From the NCBI GenBank assembly GCA_903870955.1, contig CAIQEX010000129.1, forward strand, positions 1 through 11,009: a DNA stretch of 11,009 nt, given 5' to 3'. The position numbers and the translations under genes were made by a program. Positions 1 to 7,511 of the stretch are shown here, piece by piece; positions within the stretch are counted from its first letter, which is position 1; each line of letters begins with the position of its first letter. The notes under the pieces are model-generated. The model did not search any database and was not told where the DNA came from. It saw only the letters and a list, made by a program, of their open reading frames with translations. Origin of the DNA: an uncultured beta proteobacterium (GTDB lineage Bacteria; Pseudomonadota; Gammaproteobacteria; Burkholderiales; Burkholderiaceae_C).

Positions 1-104
1 GCGATTTCTGCACGCGTGGGGGGGGCGCCCGTGCGAGCGATGGCGCTTTGGATAAGGTCAAGAATCTGCTGTTGTCTGGCAGTGAGTTTGGGGCTTTCGA
101 GCAT
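1..104 (-). CDS. lexA: LexA repressor, N-terminal fragment
   Basis: This is the start of the SOS-response repressor, cut by the left edge of the window. Reverse translation from the ATG at 104-102 gives 34 codons beginning [18 protein letters not shown] and continuing through [12 protein letters not shown]. That is the opening of the LexA winged-helix DNA-binding domain, where L-T-x-R-Q is followed by the G-x-x-P-T-R-A-E-I turn leading into the recognition helix. A GAAGGAG ribosome site lies just upstream on the minus strand. The C-terminal Ser/Lys autoprotease domain lies outside the window. LexA binds SOS boxes and is inactivated by RecA-stimulated self-cleavage. The three box-like sites just upstream indicate autoregulation. 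A run of eight G/C bases (18-25) falls inside the coding sequence at the Ala-Pro-Pro codons. The identification is firm although only the first 34 residues are visible. Confidence 0.9.
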
Positions 105-133
105 TCTGACTCCTTCGCGTTGGGTTGACTGGA

Positions 134-185
134 CTGTGGGTCTATACACACTGTTTTCCTATCCAGTACCTGTATTTTTAATCAG
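134..185. promoter_or_regulatory. Three tandem LexA (SOS) box-like operators
   Basis: The known proteobacterial LexA box is CTGT-N8-ACAG. Three sequences in the lexA/asparaginase gap fit this with one change each in the right half: CTGTGGGTCTATACAC (134-149), CTGTTTTCCTATCCAG (151-166) and CTGTATTTTTAATCAG (170-185). All are in the same orientation, with 5' ends 17 and 19 bases apart, so they lie nearly end to end on similar faces of the helix. They lie 30-83 bases upstream of lexA. The third also lies only 33 bases before the asparaginase ATG. The inference is cooperative autoregulation of lexA and perhaps control of the divergent gene. Binding is not demonstrated. Confidence 0.6.
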
Positions 186-217
186 TTTTAAATTTTTGAC
201 AAGAGGGGGGCGACAAA

Positions 218-1204
218 ATGACTGAAAAACTCGTTTTTCTGGGGATGGGGGGAACCATCGCGGGTACCGCAGCCAGCGCGGGAGACAATGTGGGATACAA
301 GGCTGCACAGGTTGGCGTGCAGGCCTTGCTGGCCTCTGTGCCTGGCTTGGTCCCCTTGCTGGGAGGCCGCGAAGTGCTCTCCGAGCAGGTCTGCCAAATT
401 GATAGCAAAGACCTGGAGCACACCGATTGGCGCTCCCTGTGGGACCGGGTATCGCACTATTTGGCCATAGACGATGTGTCCGGTGTGGTGGTTACCCATG
501 GCACCGACACGCTTGAGGAAACGGCTTATTTTTTGTCTTGCACATTGCCGGTTGAACTGCTGAAACGCAAGCCCGTCGTGCTGACTTGTGCCATGCGACC
601 GGCTAGCTCACTCACGCCCGATGGCCCAGGCAATATGGCCGACGCCGCTGCCGTAGCGCTTTGCAAGGAGGCGCATGGCGTGTTGGTGGTATGCGCTGGA
701 AAAATCCACACCGCCGCGCATGTTCAAAAGGTGCATCCCTATCGAACGGATGCCTTTGATTCCGGTGAGGCCGGTCCGGTCGGATTGGTTGAAGAGGGTA
801 GGGTGCGTCTGCTTGGCGATTGGCCAACTTTGACTGCTTCTGGGTCTCCTATCGGCAGCCCTGTGTTGCCTTCCGATGCCTGGCCGCGTGTGGAGTTGCT
901 CATCAGCCATGCGGGTGCCACGGGGGCTGTGGTGCGGGCTATGTTGGAGACTGACGCAGATGCTGCGCCACTTCGCGGAATCGTCGTTGCCGGCACCGGC
1001 AACGGCACTATTCACAAGATCATGGAGTCGGCTTTGCTGGAAGCACAGGAGCAGGGGATACGTGTTGTACGCGTGAGTCGTTGTGCTTATGGACAGGTGG
1101 TCGGCGGTTCGGCCACCGATCGTTCTGGAGCTTTTGCCTCTGCCGGGCTATCGGGTGTCAAGGCGCGGATCGGCTTGATGCTGGAAATCGCGTCGCAGTC
1201 TTAA
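218..1204 (+). CDS. L-asparaginase (type II-like, cytoplasmic form)
   Basis: This 328-residue protein hydrolyses L-asparagine to aspartate and ammonia. The two family signatures are present: GMGGTIAG near the N-terminus, with the nucleophile Thr at residue 13, and VVVTHGTDTLEETAYF, with the second catalytic Thr96-Asp97 pair. Tyr27 and Lys171 sit where the flexible-loop Tyr and the catalytic-triad Lys are expected. Its length matches the bacterial family. No signal peptide precedes residue 5, so it should be cytoplasmic, unlike the periplasmic E. coli enzyme AnsB that it resembles more than the AnsA type. The ATG at 218 is preceded by a purine-rich AGAGGGGGG ribosome site. The gene is divergent from lexA and convergent with adk, and it is probably a single-gene transcript ending at the hairpin at 1232-1258. 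Because SOS-box-like sites fill its upstream region, LexA control is possible but unproven. Substrate preference (Asn versus Gln) cannot be read from the sequence. Confidence 0.9.
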   Translation: MTEKLVFLGMGGTIAGTAASAGDNVGYKAAQVGVQALLASVPGLVPLLGGREVLSEQVCQIDSKDLEHTDWRSLWDRVSHYLAIDDVSGVVVTHGTDTLEETAYFLSCTLPVELLKRKPVVLTCAMRPASSLTPDGPGNMADAAAVALCKEAHGVLVVCAGKIHTAAHVQKVHPYRTDAFDSGEAGPVGLVEEGRVRLLGDWPTLTASGSPIGSPVLPSDAWPRVELLISHAGATGAVVRAMLETDADAAPLRGIVVAGTGNGTIHKIMESALLEAQEQGIRVVRVSRCAYGQVVGGSATDRSGAFASAGLSGVKARIGLMLEIASQS

Positions 1205-1231
1205 GTGGCGGGAGCGGCAAAGGCGGCATAA

Positions 1232-1258
1232 AAAAAGGCCGCAGGGAGCGGCCTTTTT
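1232..1258. terminator. Bidirectional Rho-independent terminator
   Basis: This is a perfect inverted repeat. AAAAAGGCCGC (1232-1242) pairs with GCGGCCTTTTT (1248-1258) around the five-base loop AGGGA. A GC-rich stem flanked by A's on one side and T's on the other works in both directions. It serves the asparaginase gene on the plus strand and adk on the minus strand, whose stop codons are 28 and 17 bases away. Confidence 0.9.
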
Positions 1259-1274
1259 ACTAGAGCAAGAAGGC

Positions 1275-2027
<753 letters not shown>

Positions 2028-2047
2028 CTATTGACTAGCTTACAGAT

Positions 2048-2824
2048 TCAAGAGCCGGCTCCTGCTTCCAGGAAGATTTTACGGACCCGCTCCAGATCTT
2101 CCGGTGTGTCGACCCCGGCTCCCGGGGCTGTGGCACTGGTGTGCACGGCGATTTGGTAGCCGTGCCACAACGCCCGCAGTTGCTCCAGTGCCTCGGTGAT
2201 TTCAATAGGCGCCTGCGACAACGTTGGAAAACGGCGCAAAAAGCCTGCGCGGTAGGCGTAAATACCAATATGACGCAAAGGGGCCGGCTCGCCGAGTGCG
2301 GCAATACCGTTCGCGAAACCGTCGCGCCACCAGGCAATCGGCGCACGGCTGAAATACAGCGCCATGCCAGCCGCATTCAGCACGACCTTGACGACATTCG
2401 GATTCTTGAAGTCTTCGACGTTATCGATGGAATGTGCCGCTGTGCCCATGCTGGCCAGCGGTTGGTCAACCAGCAAATCGGCGACCGCTTGTACCAAAGC
2501 AGGATCGATCAGTGGCTCGTCGCCCTGGACGTTGACCACAATGTCTTCATCGTGCAAGCCCAGAAGGTCGCAAGCCTCGGCCAGGCGGTCGCTACCGGAA
2601 GCATGGTCCACACGGGTCAGCACTGCCTCGATGCCAAAGCGTTCGCAGGCCCGTGCGATGCTTGGGTCGTCGGCTGCCACGACGATGCGCGCAGGCTGGG
2701 TCAGTCCCTGGGCCACGCGTTGCGCCACGCGTACCACCATCGGTATGCCCGCAATGTCGGCCAGAGGTTTGTTGGGCAAGCGCGTAGAGGCTAGCCGTGC
2801 CGGAATCAGAACGGTAAACGCCAT
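2048..2824 (-). CDS. kdsB: 3-deoxy-manno-octulosonate cytidylyltransferase (CMP-Kdo synthetase)
   Basis: KdsB activates Kdo with CTP to CMP-Kdo, the donor for the first sugar of the LPS inner core. The 258-residue product shows the nucleotide-binding N-terminus [15 protein letters not shown] (residues 7-21), the [11 protein letters not shown] segment (73-83), [10 protein letters not shown] around 98-106 with the metal-binding Asp102, and HIGIYAYR in the C-terminal half. The length is typical. I chose the ATG at 2824 over the GTG two codons earlier (2830). An AGGTG sequence, overlapping the stop of the preceding Trm112-like gene, is eight bases from the ATG but only about two from the GTG. With the GTG start the protein would be 260 residues. 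It starts 11 bases after the preceding stop, so the two are almost certainly co-transcribed. Confidence 0.96.
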   Translation of the reverse strand: MAFTVLIPARLASTRLPNKPLADIAGIPMVVRVAQRVAQGLTQPARIVVAADDPSIARACERFGIEAVLTRVDHASGSDRLAEACDLLGLHDEDIVVNVQGDEPLIDPALVQAVADLLVDQPLASMGTAAHSIDNVEDFKNPNVVKVVLNAAGMALYFSRAPIAWWRDGFANGIAALGEPAPLRHIGIYAYRAGFLRRFPTLSQAPIEITEALEQLRALWHGYQIAVHTSATAPGAGVDTPEDLERVRKIFLEAGAGS

Positions 2825-2835
2825 GGTCACCGCAC

Positions 2836-3018
2836 CTACAGACCTAGTTCGGTGTCGGTCAGGGTACGCGCTTCGTTTTCCAGCAAGACCGGTATGCCGT
2901 CGCGCACCGGGTAGGCCAGGCGAGCGGAACGGGAGATCAACTCCTGCTTCTCACGGTCAAATTCAAGCGGCCCTTTGGTGACGGGGCAGACGATCAGTTC
3001 AAGCAGTTTGGTGTCCAT
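2836..3018 (-). CDS. Trm112-like small protein (YcaR/UPF0434 family)
   Basis: This 60-residue protein begins [20 protein letters not shown] and contains [20 protein letters not shown]. That is the pattern of the bacterial Trm112-like family: one CP motif near the start (the zinc-ribbon remnant with a single Cys pair partner) and the YPV-x-DGIPV-L signature. In E. coli the homologue YcaR lies between lpxK and kdsB, exactly as here. The biochemical role in bacteria is not well settled. Eukaryotic and archaeal Trm112 activate methyltransferases, but no such partner is identifiable here. The ATG at 3018 lies inside the end of lpxK, giving a 20-base overlap in another frame, so translation is probably coupled. 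Confidence 0.9.
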   Translation of the reverse strand: MDTKLLELIVCPVTKGPLEFDREKQELISRSARLAYPVRDGIPVLLENEARTLTDTELGL

Positions 3019-4072
3019 GTGCGGATGATAACTTTGACGCAAGCACTTGATCCAGCATGGCGTCCAGAGCAACCAAAAAAGCCGGCTCCAGAGCCTGGAT
3101 AAGGGGTACTGCCAACGCCTGTGGCCCATACTTCCAGAGCTTGACTGCGTCCTTTTCGGTGCATAAAACCTGATAACCCTTCAACTCCCGCGTGTCCAAT
3201 TGGGCAAAGTCAAAGTGATCACTTAGTGCGAGCGTTTTTTCCAATGTCAGGCCGAGGGCGCGCAAAGAGTCAAAAAATTCTTCTGGTTTGGCGATTCCAG
3301 CAAGTGCCAGTAGGGGGGGGGTCAATTCGTGAAGGTGCACACGCGACCCATCCTGCGCCAGAGCCAAGGTAGCCAAAGAGCGTTGAGCCCGAAATCCTGC
3401 AAATGCAGGTTTTGCACCGGTATGCAAGACCAGAACACGGTCATTGCGCTGTCCCACGTTGTCCAGCACCGAGCGGCGCGGCCAGGCTTCACGCAACGGG
3501 CCACTGGGCATGAGCCAGCCGTTACCTAGCCCCCGGTCGTCAAACACGCACACCTCGATGTCACGCTGCAATGCCAGGTGTTGGAGCCCGTCGTCGCAAA
3601 GAATCACCTGTGTATCGGGATGGGCCCGCAGCAATGCCTCCGCTGCCAAATAACGACTGGATCCCACGAAAACAGGAACACTTGTGGAACGGGCCATCAG
3701 CAGGGGTTCATCACCTGCCACATCGGCGTCATCGTCCGGAGATACGCAGAGTACCTCCTGACTGCTGCGGCCATAACCGCGTGAAACCACCCCGACCCGC
3801 ATCCCACGTTGAAGCAAATGCCGCACGATGCCGATGGTCGTGGGTGTTTTGCCGGCGCCACCAGCAATGATGTTGCCCACCACAATGACGGCGCAATCGA
3901 CACCCCTCGATTTGAAGATCCCAGCGCGGTAAAACCAGCGCCGCAAAGTCAAAAGGGCAGCGTAAATGAGTGTGATCGGAAGCAGCAATACCGCCAGCGG
4001 CCCCCGCTGTTTCCAGGCACGCAACAGCCACTGGCTGAGGGTGTTTTTCAAACCTGCTGAATGGTGGGCCAT
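2999..4072 (-). CDS. lpxK: Tetraacyldisaccharide 4'-kinase (lipid A 4'-kinase)
   Basis: LpxK phosphorylates the 4' position of the tetraacyl disaccharide to make lipid IVA, on the cytoplasmic face of the inner membrane. In the 357-residue product a hydrophobic N-terminal helix (about residues 24-42) serves as membrane anchor. The unusual Walker A GGAGKTPT is at 71-78, after VGNI, SRGYG is at 97-101, and DDGLQH at 160-165. The start is uncertain. The ATG at 4072 lies two bases after the exbD stop codon and gives a normal family length, but its AGGGG is very close to the ATG. A GTG and a TTG inside the end of exbD (4087 and 4114) would add up to 14 residues, and the TTG form would be 371 residues. 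A run of nine C's on the coding strand (plus-strand G's 3313-3321) lies in the last third of the gene. Confidence 0.95.
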   Translation of the reverse strand: MAHHSAGLKNTLSQWLLRAWKQRGPLAVLLLPITLIYAALLTLRRWFYRAGIFKSRGVDCAVIVVGNIIAGGAGKTPTTIGIVRHLLQRGMRVGVVSRGYGRSSQEVLCVSPDDDADVAGDEPLLMARSTSVPVFVGSSRYLAAEALLRAHPDTQVILCDDGLQHLALQRDIEVCVFDDRGLGNGWLMPSGPLREAWPRRSVLDNVGQRNDRVLVLHTGAKPAFAGFRAQRSLATLALAQDGSRVHLHELTPPLLALAGIAKPEEFFDSLRALGLTLEKTLALSDHFDFAQLDTRELKGYQVLCTEKDAVKLWKYGPQALAVPLIQALEPAFLVALDAMLDQVLASKLSSAHGHQTA

Positions 4073-4076
4073 GCCC

Positions 4077-4505
4077 CTATTTGACACCCGCCTGCGACGA
4101 AGATTGGGTGGCAAAGGTAATCTGGTTCAGGCCGACGCGCCGCGCCGCCTCCATGACAGTCACCACCGACTGGTGCCTGGCATTGGCGTCAGCGCTGATG
4201 ATGACCACGGTTTCCTTGGCACCTTTTCCGGCTTCGGCAAGTGCTGCGGCCACGGCTTCCAGGCTGCGCCCGACCAATGGCGTGCGGTTGACGCTGAAGT
4301 TGCCATCAGAGCCCACCGCGACGATCAATTCCTTGGGGTAGTCGCGCTGTGCGTCGGTGTCCGCTGTGGGCAGCGTAATCTGCATTTCAGTGAACTTGCT
4401 GTAGGTCGTGGACAACATCAAAAAAATGAGCACGACCAGCAACACGTCAATGAACGGAATCAGGTTGATTTCCGGTTCCTCGTTGGTTCTGCGTCTAAAG
4501 TTCAT
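4077..4505 (-). CDS. exbD: ExbD/TolR-family biopolymer transport protein
   Basis: ExbD/TolR subunits sit with ExbB/TolQ in an inner-membrane proton channel that powers TonB- or Tol-type outer-membrane work. The 142-residue product has a short cytoplasmic start, [20 protein letters not shown], then one transmembrane helix (residues 15-35) holding the conserved proton-carrying Asp20 ([13 protein letters not shown]). A periplasmic domain follows to the C-terminus. I chose the ATG at 4505 because family members usually begin MNFRR. An in-frame GTG at 4544 overlaps the exbB stop (TAGTG) and would add 13 residues, so translational coupling from exbB is also possible. Its position directly before lpxK suggests a link to LPS or envelope work, but the true energised partner is not in the window. 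Confidence 0.93.
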   Translation of the reverse strand: MNFRRRTNEEPEINLIPFIDVLLVVLIFLMLSTTYSKFTEMQITLPTADTDAQRDYPKELIVAVGSDGNFSVNRTPLVGRSLEAVAAALAEAGKGAKETVVIISADANARHQSVVTVMEAARRVGLNQITFATQSSSQAGVK

Positions 4506-4543
4506 GGCAGCCGCTCGGGTATTGTTGCGCGTCACTAGCGTCA

Positions 4544-5170
4544 CTATTTACGCAGCGACTTGATGTGGCGCGCCATGCGGTCCGCAGCCAACTCAAGTTC
4601 CAGAAGATATTCGTCTACCCGACCCCGGAAATAGCGCCAGAAGATCAAGGATGGGATGGCCACTATCAAACCAAAAGCCGTGTTGTACAGCGCAATCGAA
4701 ATGCCATGCGCCAACTGCGCCGGGTTGCCAACGGTCGAACCGCCTGGAGCCTGGGAGCCAAAAATTTCAATCATGCCGACCACAGTGCCGAACAGCCCCA
4801 TGAGTGGCGCAGCCGAGGCGATGGTGCCCAAAGCGCTTAGGTAATGTTCGAGGCGGTGAGCCACCTTGCGACCCACACTTTCCATGCTGGCGCGCAAATC
4901 TTCCTCGCTTAAATGGGGCTCGTTATTGACGGCCTGCAGGCCGCTGGCCAGTACTTTTCCCAGCGCAGAGTTCTTTTCCAACTGGAGAATAACGTCGCTG
5001 GTGGGAATGCCCTTGCGTGTGACGTTGATCACTTCTTCGAGCAAACGCGGTGGTACGACCTTTTTTGTCTGAAGGCTTATGAAGCGTTCAATAACGATGG
5101 CGAGGGCAAGAATCGAGCAGGCGATAAGTGGCCAGATTGGCCATCCGGCGGCTTGTATGATGGAAAGCAA
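4544..5170 (-). CDS. exbB: ExbB/TolQ/MotA-family proton channel protein
   Basis: This 208-residue inner-membrane protein has the three-helix topology of the family: TM1 about residues 10-30, TM2 about 112-136 (PLMGLFGTVVGMIEIF), and TM3 about 155-180 (NTAFGLIVAIPSLIFW), with a large cytoplasmic loop between TM1 and TM2. It pairs with the ExbD encoded next. The initiation codon is TTG at 5170. A strong GGAGGGG ribosome site five bases upstream decides this, and the N-terminus MLSIIQAAGWPIWPL fits the family in Burkholderiales. In TM3 the stretch GISIAL aligns by eye with E. coli ExbB GIAEAL, so the ionisable Glu176 of E. coli appears to be an Ile here (residue 158). Glu135, in or near TM2, is a possible substitute. 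A CATAAT (plus-strand 5203-5208) 33 bases upstream could be a -10 element, without a good -35. Confidence 0.94.
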   Translation of the reverse strand: MLSIIQAAGWPIWPLIACSILALAIVIERFISLQTKKVVPPRLLEEVINVTRKGIPTSDVILQLEKNSALGKVLASGLQAVNNEPHLSEEDLRASMESVGRKVAHRLEHYLSALGTIASAAPLMGLFGTVVGMIEIFGSQAPGGSTVGNPAQLAHGISIALYNTAFGLIVAIPSLIFWRYFRGRVDEYLLELELAADRMARHIKSLRK

Positions 5171-5465
5171 GAGTCCCCTCCGAGCAAATGTAGTGCGTGT
5201 GGATTATGGCCTAGACATCACGCGGTTTGCCCCACAGTTTTTGTGGATAACTTTGTGTAAAAGTCCGGGTGACGCGACCCGCAAACCACGCCAGTACAGT
5301 GTTTTGACACTTTGATGACAATTGCAGCAGAAAAAAACCCAATGAAATCAAGCCACTTAGACCGAAACACAAGGCTTTCCAAGGGGTGGTCGCGAATGCT
5401 TTATTTGTTCCTTTCGATGAATAACCCAGAAATGCTTCCAAATGTAAGCCCGCAGGCGAGCCGCC
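5171..5465. other. Divergent intergenic region between exbB and xseA
   Basis: This is 295 bases with no convincing coding potential. It must hold the promoters for the minus-strand exbB operon and for xseA. Seen in it are the exbB ribosome site, a possible exbB -10 (CATAAT, minus strand, 5208-5203), a DnaA-box sequence with an inverted repeat (5232-5250), a near DnaA-box TGTGGATTA (5198-5206) and a TTGACA at 5304-5309 with no matching -10 at normal spacing. A run of seven A's follows at 5331-5337. No hairpin terminator or small gene is recognised. Confidence 0.6.
5232..5250. promoter_or_regulatory. Perfect DnaA-box sequence overlapping an inverted repeat
   Basis: TGTGGATAA at 5242-5250 is the exact reverse complement of the strong DnaA box TTATCCACA. 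It overlaps the inverted repeat CCACA-GTTTT-TGTGG (5232-5246). A one-mismatch copy, TGTGGATTA, is at 5198-5206 in the same orientation. A single 9-mer occurs by chance about once in 100-150 kb per sequence (both strands). Placement in a promoter gap makes regulation by DnaA possible but not established. Confidence 0.35.
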
Positions 5466-6782
5466 ATGTTTGACAACGGGATACCGTCTGCACAGCCCCG
5501 TGTCTGGCCGGTTGGCGCCCTGTGCCGCGCGATCGCAGATGCGTTGGAGTCGCGTTTTAATCCGGTTGCGGTTGCGGGGGAAATCACAGGTTTTTCCCGG
5601 GCAGCGAGTGGCCATTGCTACTTTTCACTCAAAGACGCCAGCGGGCAGTTGCGCTGCGCGATGTTCCGCCGCGCCGCCAGTTTGTTGGACTTTGCGCCAC
5701 GGGATGGTGACAAGGTTGAAGTGCGGGGCCGCCTGGGTGTCTATGAGCCACGCGGCGAGTTGCAATTGATCGTAGAAAGTCTGAGTCGCGCAGGGCAGGG
5801 CAGCCTTTTTGAACAGTTCCTGAAACTCAAAGCCAAGTTGGAAGCGCAAGGATTGTTTGATCCGGCTCGCAAGCGGCAACTGCCGGAGATGCCGCGCGCA
5901 ATTGGTGTCGTGACCTCATTGGGAGCGGCGGCTCTGCATGACGTGGTCAGTGCTTTGCAACGCCGGGTTCCGCATATACCGGTCGTGATTGCGCCGGCCT
6001 CGGTTCAGGGCGAAGGGGCACCGCGTGAGCTCGTAATGGCGCTGGAAGCTCTTTTCGACATGGCACAAGGCAAGGTGCCCAGAGGTGGCGAGGCGCAGCC
6101 TATCGACGTCATTCTGCTGGTGCGCGGCGGTGGCGCCATGGAGGACCTTTGGGGCTTTAACGACGAACAACTCGCCCATACCATTGCCGCGAGCCCGGTG
6201 CCGATCATCAGCGGTGTTGGTCATGAAACCGACTTCACCATTGCCGATTTTGTGGCTGATCTGCGTGCACCGACACCCACCGCAGCCGCTGAACTGGTGA
6301 GTCCCAGCACCGATTCGTATTTGCGGGCGCAGGACGACTATCAGGCGCGCCTGCACAAGTCACTGACGCACATTCTGGAACGTGAGGCGCAGCATGTGGA
6401 CCACGTTGCTGCGCGCATTGGGCGGCCTTCGGGCGCCATGACCAAGCAGCGCGCCCGGTTGGACTCCTTGCAGCAAAGCATGGCCCATGCACTGCGCAAC
6501 GATGTGCAGCGCCGGCAAAACACATTGGCGCTCATGCAGCAGAACCTGCCACGTGCTGCGCAGCAGACTTTGCAGCGTCGCCAGGAACTCTGCGCACGTG
6601 CTGACATACGCCTGCAGGCACTTGACCCGGCACGTGTCCTGCTGCGCGGCTACGCCTGGCTGACGCAAGAGAATGGAACCCCCATTACGGGCGTGCGCCA
6701 AGTGCATATTGGGCAAAATCTGCAGGCAACCCTGGCTGACGGAACGGTTGATTTAGAGGTGCAAAACGCACGTCGCAATTAG
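5466..6782 (+). CDS. xseA: Exodeoxyribonuclease VII large subunit
   Basis: XseA is the catalytic subunit of exonuclease VII, which degrades single-stranded DNA from both ends in mismatch repair and recombination, together with several copies of XseB. XseB is not in this window. The 438-residue product has an N-terminal OB-fold (about residues 13-105, with VAVAGEITGFSRAASGHCYF), then the catalytic region with RAIGVVTSLGAAALHD near 145, RGGGAMEDLWGFNDE near 219-233, GVGHETDFTIADFVADLRAP near 249-268 and TPTAAAE. A coiled-coil-rich stretch (about 285-385) is followed by the conserved end DPARVLLRGYA. The length is usual. The ATG at 5466 has an AGGCGAG ribosome site. It is followed after 44 bases by sodB on the same strand. 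Confidence 0.96.
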   Translation: MFDNGIPSAQPRVWPVGALCRAIADALESRFNPVAVAGEITGFSRAASGHCYFSLKDASGQLRCAMFRRAASLLDFAPRDGDKVEVRGRLGVYEPRGELQLIVESLSRAGQGSLFEQFLKLKAKLEAQGLFDPARKRQLPEMPRAIGVVTSLGAAALHDVVSALQRRVPHIPVVIAPASVQGEGAPRELVMALEALFDMAQGKVPRGGEAQPIDVILLVRGGGAMEDLWGFNDEQLAHTIAASPVPIISGVGHETDFTIADFVADLRAPTPTAAAELVSPSTDSYLRAQDDYQARLHKSLTHILEREAQHVDHVAARIGRPSGAMTKQRARLDSLQQSMAHALRNDVQRRQNTLALMQQNLPRAAQQTLQRRQELCARADIRLQALDPARVLLRGYAWLTQENGTPITGVRQVHIGQNLQATLADGTVDLEVQNARRN

Positions 6783-6826
6783 TTCCTACAATGCAGCACT
6801 GTTAAAAACCAACCTACGAGGAATCT

Positions 6827-7408
6827 ATGGAACATACCCTGCCCGCACTGCCTTACGCCATTGACGCACTGGCGCCTGCCTACTCCAAAGAGACTTTGGA
6901 GTTCCACCATGGCAAGCACCACAATGCCTATGTGGTTAACCTGAACAACCTGCAAAAGGGCACCGAATTTGAAGCCCTGAGCCTGGAAGAAATCATCAAG
7001 AAGGCCAGCGGCGGTATCTACAACAACGCGGCCCAAATCTGGAACCACACCTTTTTCTGGAATGGCATGAAACCCGCTGGTGGTGGCGAGCCGTCTGGTG
7101 CGCTGGCCGATGCCATAACCGCCAAGTGGGGCAGCTATGCCGCATTCAAGGAAGCCTTTGTCAAATCCGCCGTGGGCAATTTTGGTTCCGGTTGGACCTG
7201 GCTGGTGAAGAAGGCTGACGGCTCGGTGGACATCGTCAATACCGGCGCCGCTGGTACGCCCCTGACCACCGCTGACAAGGCACTGCTGACCGTTGACGTG
7301 TGGGAACATGCGTACTACATTGACTACCGCAATCTGCGCCAGAAATATGTCGAGACGTTCTTCGACAAATTGGTCAACTGGGGTTTTGCAGAAGCCAACT
7401 TCGCCTGA
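6827..7408 (+). CDS. sodB: Superoxide dismutase [Fe]
   Basis: This 193-residue cytoplasmic enzyme dismutates superoxide to oxygen and hydrogen peroxide. All four metal ligands are visible: His27 in [13 protein letters not shown], His74 in QIWNHTFFW, and Asp157 and His161 in [13 protein letters not shown]. Gln70, placed before the second ligand as in E. coli SodB ([11 protein letters not shown]), favours iron over manganese. The length equals that of E. coli SodB. An ACGAGGAAT ribosome site precedes the ATG. The 44-base gap after xseA contains TACAAT (6787-6792), a possible -10, but no clear -35. It could therefore have its own promoter, be read through from xseA, or both. Two hairpins follow the stop codon. 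Confidence 0.97.
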   Translation: MEHTLPALPYAIDALAPAYSKETLEFHHGKHHNAYVVNLNNLQKGTEFEALSLEEIIKKASGGIYNNAAQIWNHTFFWNGMKPAGGGEPSGALADAITAKWGSYAAFKEAFVKSAVGNFGSGWTWLVKKADGSVDIVNTGAAGTPLTTADKALLTVDVWEHAYYIDYRNLRQKYVETFFDKLVNWGFAEANFA

Positions 7409-7421
7409 AAAAATGTGTTTT

Positions 7422-7445
7422 AAAAGGGGATGAATATCCTCTTTT
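7422..7445. terminator. Stem-loop after sodB (first of two)
   Basis: AAAAGGGGAT (7422-7431) pairs with ATCCTCTTTT (7436-7445) around the loop GAAT: a ten-pair stem with one G-U pair. The A/T ends lie on both sides, as in a bidirectional terminator, but the GC core is short. It starts 13 bases after the sodB stop and may act with the stronger hairpin that follows, or protect the mRNA 3' end. Confidence 0.45.
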
Positions 7446-7454
7446 GACGCCCGG

Positions 7455-7481
7455 GCCTGAAGCTTGTCTTCAGGCTTTTTT
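7455..7481 (+). terminator. Rho-independent terminator of sodB
   Basis: GCCTGAAG (7455-7462) and CTTCAGGC (7468-7475) form a perfect eight-pair stem with loop CTTGT, followed by six T's (7476-7481). It ends the xseA-sodB transcript and separates it from the small rod-like gene that starts 30 bases later. Confidence 0.88.
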
Positions 7482-7511
7482 GTTTCTGAGTCACTTTTGG
7501 GAGAGTCCGCC

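Noticed and set aside
608..1015. 135-residue minus-strand frame inside the asparaginase gene
   Set aside because: It is antisense to a gene with both catalytic motifs intact, and there is no ribosome site or family signature.
2141..2981. Long plus-strand open frames (217 and 205 residues) opposite kdsB
   Set aside because: They lie antisense to kdsB, overlap each other in two frames, and show the biased composition of reverse-frame shadows. The kdsB motifs are clear on the minus strand.
5171..5465. Replication origin suggested by the DnaA-box sequences
   Set aside because: There is only one perfect and one near box, no AT-rich unwinding block with repeated 13-mers, and no dnaA, dnaN or gidA genes nearby. 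At most it is a regulatory site.
7464..7511. Longer N-terminus (16 extra residues) for the rod-like protein
   Set aside because: The upstream TTG start lies within the sodB terminator loop and has no ribosome site. The ATG at 7512 has GGGAGAG in front and fits the family's N-terminus.
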